Positions 25,601-29,578 of a stretch of DNA of 36,425 nt are shown here, in pieces (the first letter of the stretch is position 1; each line of letters opens with the position of its first letter). The stretch covers positions 161,750-198,174 of the forward strand of contig NW_019091435.1 in the NCBI RefSeq assembly GCF_001949145.1. The letters are read 5' to 3'. Position numbers and translations under genes: made by a program. The notes beneath the pieces were generated by a model, which had not been told where the DNA came from, did no database searches, and was given only the letters and a program-made list of their open reading frames with translations. The DNA is from Acanthaster planci. Taxonomy: Eukaryota > Echinodermata > Asteroidea > Valvatida > Acanthasteridae.

Positions 25601-28600
25601 GGCAAGATTACAGAGCACTGGCTGAGGCACTGGGGGTGTCTGAGTCAGAGCTTGATTACATCTATCAGATATGTCTACGAAGAGACTCTTCACCAACAAG
25701 GGCATTACTAGACCGTTGTCAACCGACTGTTGGACAACTCAGGGCTATTTGTCGACATCCTGGTCTAGTGGGCAACAAAGAAGCAACAGATGTCATTGAT
25801 GCAATGCTGGAAAGATTTGGGCACAAGGTAAGCTTGAGGATCAAAAGACAGAACAAACAACAAAACAAACTATCAGTTCTGTCACTTTATCACAGACCTT
25901 TTACCTAGGAAATAACTAAGATTTGATTTTCAAGGCATCTTCAAAGAAACTAAAGTTGAGGTTTAAATTTAATAAAGGATGATTTCTGGTGTTCACGTCC
26001 ATCTAAAATGTTGGCTGAATACAATGCACATACCATGACAGAAAATCATTTTCTCTCCAGGTGAATGACGAAGAATCCAAGATTACAGCTGGTAAGGCCT
26101 TAAATTTCTATGTCAGTTGTTTCAAATTTAGTTCCACCTTACGTTGGTACATTCTGAACAATTTCAAATTAGGCCAGAAAGTTACTGAAATAAGATTATC
26201 CTTTTTTCTTGGTAGAGGATGGTTTTAAACCTAACAGTATCAGTGTTGAGATACTGGTTTGGCGGGAAGACTTAAGACAACAAGCAAACAACTTGCGGGG
26301 GGTATTAGACCCAGCGTCACTCTTAGCAGGATGCGCCCATCTGTTTGATGCCAGTGACCAGGAAGAGATTGAAGCAACTCAGCAAATGCTGGGCAGGACC
26401 AAGGCAGTAGATAGAATGCTATATAAAGTCATCAAGTCGCAGCGAGTGGAGCTGTACCATGAATTCTATGGAGCACTAGAGATGCTGCAGAACATGGGAA
26501 AAGGTAAACTCTTATATCACATTACATGTATACATGTATACTAACTTGGAGGATACATGTTGACATTGACAAAATCAACTACCTCCACTGCAATAAATTA
26601 TTACTGTTAGACATCATTACCCCATATGCTAAACTAATTAAATCATGAATAAGGAAGGTTCTGTTCAAACAAAAGTATTCACTGGTTCTCAGTGAACTAT
26701 CGTGTTAGATATGGTTGACCAATGTAAGTTACTTCCACAAGGCTATTTACAATATTACGCAGAGTGGTATGAGTGACTGGATAAATGCTAACATTTGAAA
26801 TAGAATTACAGTAGTTCTGTATTATTTATCAATCGAGAATATGTACAGATACATAATTACAATTAACTGCCAAGATAAACCCAGAAAGTAAAACTGTAAA
26901 GTGGAGAGGTCCTCTTGATAAGTGCAGCCTGAACAAAAGGAGATTTTCTGGAGCAACGTCACAATCTATGACAAAAATTGTTTTACAGCATGGTCGCTTT
27001 TGTCAGAATCTATTAATATGCTCTGGTTCAAATGTTCTTTGCTCTCCTCTATTTGTTTTGAAGTTGTTGATGCTTTAACTGAGGTAATTCCCAATTCTGA
27101 GGGGTCTTACAAGGACTACATTATACCCCCTGCTAAACCTTCAGCAGCACAACTAGACTCAAATAATGTAAGTATATAATTACATGATGTATAATAATCA
27201 TACCAAAGACGCTATCACTTCCAGACTTGTAAATAGAAAACATAACTGGATGTTGTCCAAGGCCCCAAAACTTGTAAAACAAAAACTTTTAAGTTGTGAA
27301 TTGCCTATAAAATATGTTAAATAAACCATTAAATGGACTATACATTACAAAAATGGTTGCTTGTAGAAGTGAAGGTGTGAAGAATAATTGGTTATGGGCT
27401 TGAAGAGAAGAGTTCTAGCAACTGCTGTCTAAAAATACAATTTTTCCCTTATCACTTTTTAGAGCTACTGTATGTGGAAAGAGAGCAAGGGATTGGCCTA
27501 TGTGTTGAATAACAGTGACTTCCATGGCAAGAGAAGGCAGGGTTCAGGGGTGGACCTAGGTAACATATGTCATGTCCTACAGGAACTGGGCTATGTGCTG
27601 CAAGTGCACACTAATCTAACAGCTAAGGTAAGCACATTAGTATGGCTAGCTTTAACTTCAACTAGCTTCAACTCTGTCTCTGGCCATCTCAGGTAAAAAA
27701 CAGAGATATTCAGAGGTTTAACAAATGTAAAAGTTGAAAAATTGTTTATTAAATTCCTTGTCTCAGCACATTGATATACTTTGAATGTACAGTGTATTGC
27801 ATAGTGAAATGTGATGAAGCCCTGCACAAACTTCCATTGAGTAAAAACTCTCTGAATTCCTCAGATTTGGACTTTCTATTCAGATCTTAAGTGGCAGTAT
27901 CCAGTGTTTTGAGCATGGAGAAAAACCTTCATCCTTATTCACAATAAACAATGCTTTGGACTGGAACTATACCCAGTAAGATCACTGTAATGCATAGTGA
28001 AGGGTGTTGATGCATTATGATTAATGTTCCTTTTTCTCACCAGGATACACTGGACAGCCTGGCTAGGTTTGCCCGTCGATTTGATGGTACTGAGTTCTGC
28101 TCAGCTTTGGTAGTTCTTATGAGCCACGGCAATACTGGTGTCATCACGGGAGTGGATGACAATTGCATTAAACTGCGAGACATTTACTCTCTATTTGAGG
28201 GTCATCGCTGCCCGGTTCTACTTGGCAAACCAAAGCTGTTTTTTATTCAAGCCTGCAGAGGAGGTAACAACCAAGACTACGTGCCGATTTCCTTTTCTAG
28301 AAAGACTTCACTGCTCCTAAATAGAGATACCAAATATGTCTACCAATTTTGACAAGAAGTTTGGCTCTATCTTTGGATAAAATTAGCTAGAACAGAAAAA
28401 ATCTCTACTTCTTTTAATCTGAAACTCTGTTAAAAACACAGCCTGTGATCATAGGCTGTGTTCTTAGCAGAGTTTTAATTTAAGCAGTATTTCAGCTAAT
28501 AGATCAATTTCAATTTCCCCCAAGATATCAGGACACAGCTTGTTGAGGCTGACAGTGATGTCACCGAGTTAGAGCCTGAAGATCATTCGGATGAAGAGAT

Positions 28601-29412
28601 TATCACAACCAACTTGCAAGCCGACTATTCATTTGCTCAAGATCTGCCTGGCAATGCTGATATGTTCTTTGCTTATGCAACTACAGAAGGTATACAAGAA
28701 ATAAATTGATTGAAAAATTTGTTGAATAGCATTCAGAAACAAGTCTCTGAAATGACTGTTAGAAAACAGTGAACATATGACAGTATCAACAGAACATCAA
28801 ATATTGAGCACTTGTTTGGAGTCCTACTTTCTGGAACTTCTGAATGTCTTATTTAGTGTCAGACTAGAACTTGCATTTACCCATACTTAAGTTGTTTTTA
28901 AGATTTATGAAGTGTCTTTTTAGTGAATTTGGCAACTATGCTTGTCGTCATAGGTAACATATCCCTTCGTAGTCAAGTTGCTGGTTCTTGGTTTATTCAA
29001 GCAATTTGTGAGGTGTTCATCAAGTGGGCTGCACAAGATAGCCTTGATGTACTCATGAATAAGGTAGGCTGTCAACATGGGACATGTACCACTAATTAAT
29101 GCCCAATCCATTATAAATGAGTAATTTTTCTCAGAGTGAATTCTCCAAAACTTGTCACTCATGAGTTATGAGCCGTCAGATTCAGATAGTTTTGCTGATA
29201 TGTGTTAACACATAACTGTCTTGACCACCATGCTTGCTTGTTAACAGGTTACCAACAGGGTGGCATGTCAACGAGGTGAGATTCGGGATCCTCTGACCCA
29301 CAAACTAAAAGCTGCTTCACAAACACCAGAATGCATCAAACGTATGAGGAAAAACATGTACTTCATGCCCAAGTATCCCAACAGTTCCCAAGCAGGTGCA
29401 ACCTGGATGTAA
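1582..29412 (+). CDS. Ankyrin-ROC-COR-death domain-CARD-caspase fusion protein (25 exons, spliced)
   Basis: This is a predicted multidomain initiator caspase of about 1413 residues. Domains in order: ankyrin repeats (about 5-320), ROC GTPase (about 345-500), COR (about 550-870), death domain (about 908-994), CARD (about 1024-1100), and caspase p20/p10 (about 1140-1400). Seen directly: P-loop GDPKAGKT (353-360), WDCAGQ (410-415), THLD (474-477), the COR-type FLTDMSEIYF and LEPRWL motifs, catalytic SHG (His1222) and QACRG (Cys1265). The exons join without phase conflict and no stop interrupts them. ROC-COR-death order is known from DAPK-type Roco proteins; CARD-caspase is known from caspase-2 and -9. 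The fusion of both in one chain is inferred from phase continuity and from the lack of an in-frame ATG at the CARD. The alternative is two tandem genes meeting in intron 17. The protein is probably cytosolic, since no signal peptide or membrane segment is seen. Confidence 0.85.
2387..2556. mobile_element. hAT-like MITE, copy 1
   Basis: A 170-bp element bounded by CAGTGGCGTAACTA and the inverted GTTACGCCACTG. The 8 bp outside each end (GCATCCCC and GAAGCCCC) agree at six positions, suggesting an eroded 8-bp target duplication as made by hAT transposases. It has no coding capacity. Confidence 0.65.
3290..3512. mobile_element. hAT-like MITE, copy 2 (degraded)
   Basis: Starts CAGGTGGCGTAACTA and ends TACGCCACTG, the same family as the elements at 2387 and 6193, with an internal run of C after GGGGGACAAGT. 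No target duplication is recognisable. It lies 45 bp upstream of exon 2. Confidence 0.5.
3558..3656 (+). CDS. Exon 2: ankyrin repeat 2
   Basis: This is 99 nt coding exactly one 33-residue repeat (residues 40-72) with the classic SPLHYAAGSG and LLLQAGADVNAVD segments. The acceptor is TTTTTACCAG and the donor GTAGGT; both ends are phase 0. It is among the closest matches to the ankyrin consensus in the gene. Confidence 0.9.
4411..5120. mobile_element. Inverted-repeat DNA transposon carrying a THAP fragment
   Basis: The left arm (4411 to about 4493) starts ATACGCCTTTCTTAATAT, and its imperfect inverse ends the element (about 5023-5120). Both arms share TATGCTGACGTCAC, a GAGGCT/GGCGG block and a final CAAGATGGC, so the arm reaches the start codon of the internal ORF. 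The 710-bp size and single short ORF mark it as non-autonomous. THAP domains are the DNA-binding domain of P-element-type transposases. No clean target duplication was found. Confidence 0.7.
4486..4710 (+). pseudogene. Degraded THAP zinc-finger ORF (74 aa)
   Basis: The ORF starts MAAKHCAVPMCSSNKMKSPP and continues RSFRLFPTDLKRHKLWI, matching the N-terminal half of a THAP (C2CH) domain: Cys6, Cys11, the FxxFP block and the conserved Trp. The later Cys-x2-His pair appears damaged (FSDH where CSxH is expected) and the ORF stops right after, without the AVPxP segment or any transposase domain. THAP domains bind DNA. The copy is probably non-functional and belongs to the surrounding inverted-repeat element. 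Confidence 0.65.
5627..5728 (+). CDS. Exon 3: ankyrin repeat 3
   Basis: This is 102 nt, phase 0 to 0, residues 73-106, beginning NGRSPLHYTAKSGH. The second half (RTPRTLLELTDQ) departs from the usual GADVN turn and has one extra residue, so this repeat may have a modified beta-turn finger. Confidence 0.88.
5729..6428 (+). other. Intron 3
   Basis: The only feature I can support here is the hAT-like MITE at 6193-6391. Confidence 0.6.
6193..6391. mobile_element. hAT-like MITE, copy 3, next to the exon 4 acceptor
   Basis: A 199-bp element with ends CAGTGGTGTAACTA and TAGTTACACCACTG. The flanking octamers CTTTCTCT and CTCTCTGT match at six of eight positions. Its right end is 37 bp before exon 4. 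Confidence 0.68.
6429..6527 (+). CDS. Exon 4: ankyrin repeat 4
   Basis: This is 99 nt, phase 0 to 0, residues 107-139, with FGDTPLQTAAAWGN and GVGASVTSKNK. The acceptor (TATGAGTAG) is preceded by a pyrimidine tract that starts right at the edge of a MITE ending at 6391, only 37 nt upstream. Confidence 0.87.
6528..7814 (+). other. Introns 4 and 5 (around exon 5)
   Basis: Apart from exon 5, no ORF with family features, tandem repeat or inverted repeat is recognised in these two introns. Confidence 0.5.
7070..7168 (+). CDS. Exon 5: ankyrin repeat 5
   Basis: This is 99 nt, phase 0 to 0, residues 140-172, with LGRSALHEASEAGH and AAGASPFAIDK. The acceptor is TTTCATTTTAG and the donor GTGTGT. Confidence 0.88.
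7815..7913 (+). CDS. Exon 6: ankyrin repeat 6
   Basis: This is 99 nt, phase 0 to 0, residues 173-205, with CNTPLHLAASSGKG and NKGADVSARNK. The acceptor is CATACAG and the donor GTAAGC. Confidence 0.9.
7914..9064 (+). other. Intron 6
   Basis: Runs of G at about 8110 and of C at about 8313 bracket roughly 200 bp, in the style of the G/C-run repeats in intron 1. This may be another degraded MITE, but I could not define matching ends. Nothing else is recognised. Confidence 0.4.
9065..9163 (+). CDS. Exon 7: ankyrin repeat 7
   Basis: This is 99 nt, phase 0 to 0, residues 206-238. NGDTPLHVACIKGH and LLLDGGADVMAKNQ fit the ankyrin consensus closely. The acceptor is ATATACAG and the donor GTAATG. 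Confidence 0.9.
9164..9579 (+). other. Intron 7
   Basis: No feature is recognised in this intron. Confidence 0.5.
9580..9678 (+). CDS. Exon 8: ankyrin repeat 8
   Basis: This is 99 nt, phase 0 to 0, residues 239-271, with DGDTVLHTAAAHCR and LQNGGDVCARNR. The acceptor is TGATTTCAG and the donor GTAAAT. Confidence 0.9.
9797..10031. repeat. 21-22-bp palindromic-core tandem array (about 11 imperfect copies)
   Basis: The typical unit reads TCGTTTAAACGAGATAACAT with small changes. Its core, TCGTTTAAACGA, is a perfect palindrome. The first two units (9797-9838) read CATAGTTATCTTGTTTAAA, i.e. the opposite orientation, so the array switches direction near 9840 and could fold back. Units differ from each other, so it is not a young array. 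No spacers of CRISPR type are present. Confidence 0.8.
10166..10300. mobile_element. Possible short MITE with GGATCCAG ends
   Basis: The left boundary GGGGCGGATCCAGG faces an inverted CCTGGATCTGTGCC near 10285-10298, with a T-run inside. The match is partial and no target duplication is visible. Confidence 0.35.
11008..11030. repeat. DNA-transposon terminus-like motif (CAGGGTGTCCCA)
   Basis: CAGGGTGTCCCAGAAAAAA resembles the CAGGGTGTTTCAAAAAA end of the foldback element at 17987. No matching inverted end is found downstream, so this is at best one end of a truncated copy. Confidence 0.3.
11262..11360 (+). CDS. Exon 9: ankyrin repeat 9
   Basis: This is 99 nt, phase 0 to 0, residues 272-304, with IGNSPLHVAASTAH and AANADVLLRNN. 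The acceptor is TGTTTACAG and the donor GTAAGA. The usual Gly between the helices is Ala here, hinting at the worn end of the array. Confidence 0.9.
11361..13003 (+). other. Introns 9 and 10 (around exon 10)
   Basis: Apart from exon 10 these introns are AT-rich, with open frames of up to about 110 codons that have no domain features. No repeat or RNA gene is recognised. Confidence 0.5.
12305..12379 (+). CDS. Exon 10: degenerate capping ankyrin half-repeat
   Basis: This is 75 nt, phase 0 to 0, residues 305-329. It starts like a repeat (DGHTPKGVL) but the consensus LHxAA and GADxN parts are absent, as expected of a C-terminal cap or linker into the ROC domain. The acceptor is TTCATTGCAG and the donor GTATAC. 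Confidence 0.75.
13004..13120 (+). CDS. Exon 11: ROC domain P-loop exon
   Basis: It encodes IVKLFLVGDPKAGKTTLR, a hydrophobic beta strand followed by a Walker A motif (G353 to T360), which binds the phosphates of GTP in ROC/Ras-like domains. The donor GTAGCA at 13121 is phase 0. The acceptor is uncertain: AATAG ending at 13003, GAAG ending at 13006 and ACAAG ending at 13021 all keep the frame and differ by at most six residues. An ATG at 13031 could serve an isoform lacking ankyrins, but its context is weak (C at -3). Confidence 0.82.
13121..13860 (+). other. Intron 11
   Basis: No feature is recognised. Overlapping open frames near 13664-14043 on both strands are shadows of exon 12 or chance. 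Confidence 0.5.
13861..14097 (+). CDS. Exon 12: ROC domain switch I/II exon
   Basis: This is 79 codons (residues 369-447). ATPGIEL supplies the switch I Thr and WDCAGQLEYH the DxxG of switch II. A hydrophobic strand, CIYLLVYDI, follows, as in DAPK-type ROC domains. The acceptor TAATATGTAG lies directly behind an in-frame TAG that marks the intron. The donor GTACGT is phase 0. Confidence 0.88.
14098..15503 (+). other. Introns 12 and 13 (around exon 13)
   Basis: Around 15105-15120 a CAGTGGCGCG string resembles a transposon end, but no inverted partner is found. Nothing else is recognised besides exon 13. Confidence 0.45.
14549..14660 (+). CDS. Exon 13: ROC domain base-recognition exon
   Basis: This is 112 nt, phase 0 to 1 (residues 448-484). 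It begins LRRWLAFVKAG and includes VVIVATHLDQ, where THLD stands at the N/TKxD guanine-specificity position. The acceptor ACTTACCAG at 14548 was chosen because a second candidate, ACGCAG at 14555, would break the frame with the preceding exon. Confidence 0.85.
15504..15664 (+). CDS. Exon 14: end of ROC domain
   Basis: This is 161 nt, phase 1 to 0 (residues 485-538). It reads DSILQQVRSEFDNHLNV and then VFVINSIKFGS, which fits the last beta strand of a ROC domain, followed by a helix with LRHTLECLATKIK. The acceptor is GCCATGTAG and the donor GTAGGG. The next intron is 3.1 kb and transposon-rich. Confidence 0.85.
15731..17763. mobile_element. 2-kb foldback element with long inverted repeats
   Basis: The left arm (15731 to about 16330) and right arm (about 17370-17763) are imperfect inverse copies. 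Shared blocks include TTAGCTAAAACTAG, GACTACTCTTCT, CACGTGACCAACACTCCCC, TTAAATTCAGTTTA and AATTGGTAGCCAAATG. The left arm has an extra block of about 160 bp (15845-16010). The middle (about 16380-17340) is very AT-rich, with no transposase-like ORF. It is probably a non-autonomous foldback DNA transposon. Confidence 0.72.
17771..17804. repeat. Two GC-rich palindromes at the foldback edge
   Basis: CTCGCCGCGGCGAG (17771-17784) is a perfect 14-bp palindrome, followed by TCGCCGCGGCGA (17793-17804). The left end of the foldback element has only GCGCGGCGAG, so these may be an outer arm or a local duplication. Confidence 0.65.
17987..18703. mobile_element. 0.7-kb foldback transposon with CAGGGTGTT ends
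   Basis: It begins CAGGGTGTTTCAAA and ends TTTGAACACCCTG. Inner arms match over about 150 bp or more on each side, for example TGATTTACTTTTTCCAAATT and GGTTAAAACAGAATTATAGACC on the left against their inverse on the right. There is no coding capacity, so it is a MITE-like element from a DNA transposon family. It stands about 220 bp from the 2-kb foldback element and 83 bp before exon 15. Confidence 0.72.
18787..18861 (+). CDS. Exon 15: ROC-COR linker
   Basis: This is 75 nt, phase 0 to 0 (residues 539-563). It encodes a polar linker, ESEIANENNNRAPVPNI, ending KHRGLL. The acceptor is ATATTTTCAG and the donor GTAATG. It has no domain signature, but it fits phase and position; the open frame ends with a TGA just past the donor. 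Confidence 0.68.
19119..19275. repeat. Imperfect 157-bp inverted repeat
   Basis: ACTACATTAG, AGAAGCATGG and TGGACACA, followed by GGGCG, recur inverted on the right (CGCCC, TGTGTCCGCCATGCTTCT, then CTAATGTAGTTG). The arms are about 70 bp around a short loop, consistent with a small MITE or a strong RNA hairpin in intron 15. Confidence 0.65.
19650..19824. other. Assembly gap (175 N)
   Basis: The gap falls inside the reverse-transcriptase part of the LINE, so the true sequence and possibly its length are unknown. Reading frames across it are meaningless. Confidence 0.99.
19825..20304 (-). pseudogene. LINE reverse transcriptase, N-terminal fragment
   Basis: Successive minus frames carry EKLLAELNPSKAAGPDEIT and then SLKANITPIYKKSDRANPAN, YRPGSLTSIICKLLEHII, the conserved early RT motifs of CR1-like elements. 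A frameshift separates them near 20030. The catalytic palm with YADD would lie in or beyond the assembly gap and is not seen. Confidence 0.8.
20129..21330 (-). pseudogene. LINE APE endonuclease region (interrupted)
   Basis: The start of the domain is visible as YNCRSVKNKVPNFEALL on the minus strand near 21290-21240. It is followed by an apparent deletion removing the catalytic Glu region, then GGGGVFIAVRNN in another frame. The C-terminal half is intact as GAYYRPPSD, VWLLGDFNLPDVDW and MGLSDHDMV. A basic linker with KRLYNKAKRVG leads toward the reverse transcriptase. The enzyme would nick target DNA in a live element; here it is broken. Confidence 0.82.
21425..22122 (-). pseudogene. LINE 5' ORF region: 2A-like motif and PHD finger, frameshifted
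   Basis: One frame gives LIVLLAGDIEMNPGPKPPK followed by VCQKAA. A second frame takes over at about 21675 with YKWGQKAIECDQCNDWFHVS, then SYSWTCLQCGLPN. Together they form a CR1-type PHD finger broken by a frameshift near its first zinc ligands; one expected Cys also appears as Ser. GDIEMNPGP fits the D-(V/I)-E-x-N-P-G-P ribosome-skipping consensus known from some non-LTR elements. Confidence 0.78.
22141..24168 (+). other. Right part of intron 15
   Basis: About 2 kb between the LINE 5' end and exon 16. Apart from the uncertain minus-strand ORF at 23686-24015, no feature is recognised. Confidence 0.5.
23686..24015 (-). other. Unidentified 109-codon minus-strand open frame
   Basis: An open frame containing MSCSRLACISVNEQIHIPED, then FFRRFLQRLNVAEVEN and LIWLPCLTDCPPGREVIQ. 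The composition looks protein-like (balanced hydrophobic and charged residues), and TTTTTTCAG lies upstream of RRFLQ on the minus strand with GCAAGT after VIQ, which could be an exon with a rare GC donor. No family is recognised; it may be a captured fragment or chance. Confidence 0.22.
24169..24348 (+). CDS. Exon 16: start of COR domain
   Basis: This is 180 nt, phase 0 to 0 (residues 564-623). PHLCEEIRRMKHTWYKAKYP is followed by SWNKFCSKV and ends with TAAVFLTDMSE, the COR-type FLxxMGE motif, which continues into IYF in the next exon. The acceptor is a long T tract ending CTGTAG; the donor is GTATGG. Confidence 0.87.
24349..24702 (+). other. Intron 16
   Basis: A 354-bp intron with GTATGG donor and CTACAG acceptor; nothing recognised inside. 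Confidence 0.6.
24703..25827 (+). CDS. Exon 17: COR domain and death domain
   Basis: This single 1125-nt exon (residues 624-998) is far longer than its neighbours. It continues COR (IYFKKQCGDMDWVVLEPRWL, then the helical LLDLLQHLELIYHY), a COR-type second half, and a death domain at about residues 908-994 (LCRRLDVIHPLGQDYRALAE, then LDRCQPTVGQLRAICRHP). COR domains of Roco proteins mediate dimerisation; death domains bind other death domains. The donor is GTAAGC in phase 0. If this donor is not used, the frame runs 26 more codons to a TAG at 25906, with AATAAA at 25971. Confidence 0.92.
25971..25976 (+). terminator. Intronic AATAAA in intron 17
   Basis: A canonical AATAAA sits 63 nt after the stop that would be reached by reading through the exon 17 donor. 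It could support an isoform ending after the death domain. AATAAA also occurs by chance in AT-rich introns, so use is unproven. Confidence 0.35.
26061..26091 (+). CDS. Exon 18: 31-nt micro-exon joining death domain and CARD
   Basis: The acceptor is TTTTCTCTCCAG and the donor GTAAGG. It encodes VNDEESKITA plus one base (phase 0 to 1). Because its length is not a multiple of three, it is required to put the CARD exon in frame. Skipping it would bring a TAA at 26273 into frame, 19 codons into the next exon. Confidence 0.72.
26216..26503 (+). CDS. Exon 19: CARD
   Basis: This is 288 nt, phase 1 to 1 (residues 1009-1104). The helical pattern LRQQANNLRGVLDPASLLAG, then DQEEIEA, RTKAVDRMLYKVIKSQ and YHEFYGALEML fits a caspase recruitment domain in helix spacing and the terminal F-x-x-AL motif. 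CARDs pair with CARDs to assemble caspase-activating platforms. The acceptor is TTTTTTCTTGGTAG and the donor GTAAAC. No ATG precedes the CARD in frame, supporting its membership of the upstream gene. Confidence 0.85.
26504..27063 (+). other. Intron 19
   Basis: A 560-bp AT-rich intron; no feature is recognised. Confidence 0.5.
27064..27167 (+). CDS. Exon 20: CARD-caspase linker
   Basis: This is 104 nt, phase 1 to 0 (residues 1105-1139). It encodes ALTEVIPNSEG and a proline-rich stretch, IIPPAKPSAAQLDSNN, i.e. a short flexible hinge ahead of the protease. The acceptor is TTGTTTTGAAG and the donor GTAAGT. Confidence 0.75.
27463..27627 (+). CDS. Exon 21: caspase p20, N-terminal part
   Basis: This is 165 nt, phase 0 to 0 (residues 1140-1194). 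It begins SYCMWKESKGLAYVLNN, with KRRQGSGVD carrying the first S1-pocket arginine (R1164) and the conserved RxGxxxD pattern, then LQELGYVLQVHTNLTAK. These fit the first two caspase beta strands. The acceptor is CACTTTTTAG and the donor GTAAGC. Confidence 0.92.
27628..28043 (+). other. Intron 21
   Basis: A 416-bp intron between the two p20 exons; no feature is recognised. Confidence 0.5.
28044..28263 (+). CDS. Exon 22: caspase p20 catalytic exon
   Basis: This is 220 nt, phase 0 to 1 (residues 1195-1267). It carries the catalytic dyad: VVLMSHGN with His1222 and KLFFIQACRG with Cys1265 (Q1263 also lines the S1 pocket). The residue after CRG becomes Asp through the split codon, giving the canonical QACRGD. 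The acceptor is TTTTTCTCACCAG and the donor GTAACA. Confidence 0.94.
28422..28475. repeat. 54-bp near-perfect palindrome in intron 22
   Basis: AAACTCTGTTAAAAACACAG, then CCTGTGATCATAGG, then the inverse. Over about 26 bp per arm only three positions differ, two of which still pair as G-U in RNA. It lies between the catalytic-Cys exon and the inter-subunit linker exon. Confidence 0.8.
28525..28689 (+). CDS. Exon 23: caspase inter-subunit linker and start of p10
   Basis: This is 165 nt, phase 1 to 1 (residues 1268-1322). It encodes an acidic linker with several candidate autoprocessing aspartates (VEAD, EPED and LQAD, at 1277, 1287 and 1301), followed by NADMFFAYATTE, the conserved first strand of p10. 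The acceptor is TTTCCCCCAAG and the donor GTATAC. Confidence 0.9.
28954..29063 (+). CDS. Exon 24: caspase p10
   Basis: This is 110 nt, phase 1 to 0 (residues 1323-1359). GNISLRSQVAGSWFIQAICE fits the p10 core. R1328 is the second S1 arginine. The residue before it is Leu1327, where most caspases carry Trp, Tyr or Phe (SWR-type motif), so the S2/S4 pocket may differ. Confidence 0.9.
29248..29412 (+). CDS. Exon 25: caspase p10 C-terminus and stop
   Basis: This is 165 nt including TAA at 29410-29412 (residues 1360-1413). VTNRVACQRG is followed by IKRMRKNMYFMP, the conserved last caspase strand (kkFYF type). About 15 extra residues follow. A GTGCAA just after CAAGCAG at 29395 could act as an alternative donor, but the stop and poly(A) signal fit a terminal exon. 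Confidence 0.88.
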   Translation, partial: VTNRVACQRGEIRDPLTHKLKAASQTPECIKRMRKNMYFMPKYPNSSQAGATWM

Positions 29413-29572
29413 CCAAGTCAAATTGTCTCTGTAGACATGATCTCCCCAGTCCATCAAATACACCTTCTTGTTTTTTGACAAGACTAACATGGAATTCAAA
29501 AGTATCAATTTAATAGACTACAGTCATCAAATATGTACATGCACTTGTATGTGCTTTGTTGCATTGCATCAA

Positions 29573-29578
29573 AATAAA
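29573..29578 (+). terminator. Poly(A) signal AATAAA of the caspase gene
   Basis: A canonical AATAAA lies about 160 nt after the stop codon, giving a short 3' untranslated region. Confidence 0.7.

Noticed and set aside
25828-26060. Separate CARD-caspase gene starting in intron 17
   Set aside because: No ATG in frame with exon 18 or the CARD was found here and exon phases continue from exon 17; kept as an alternative to test.
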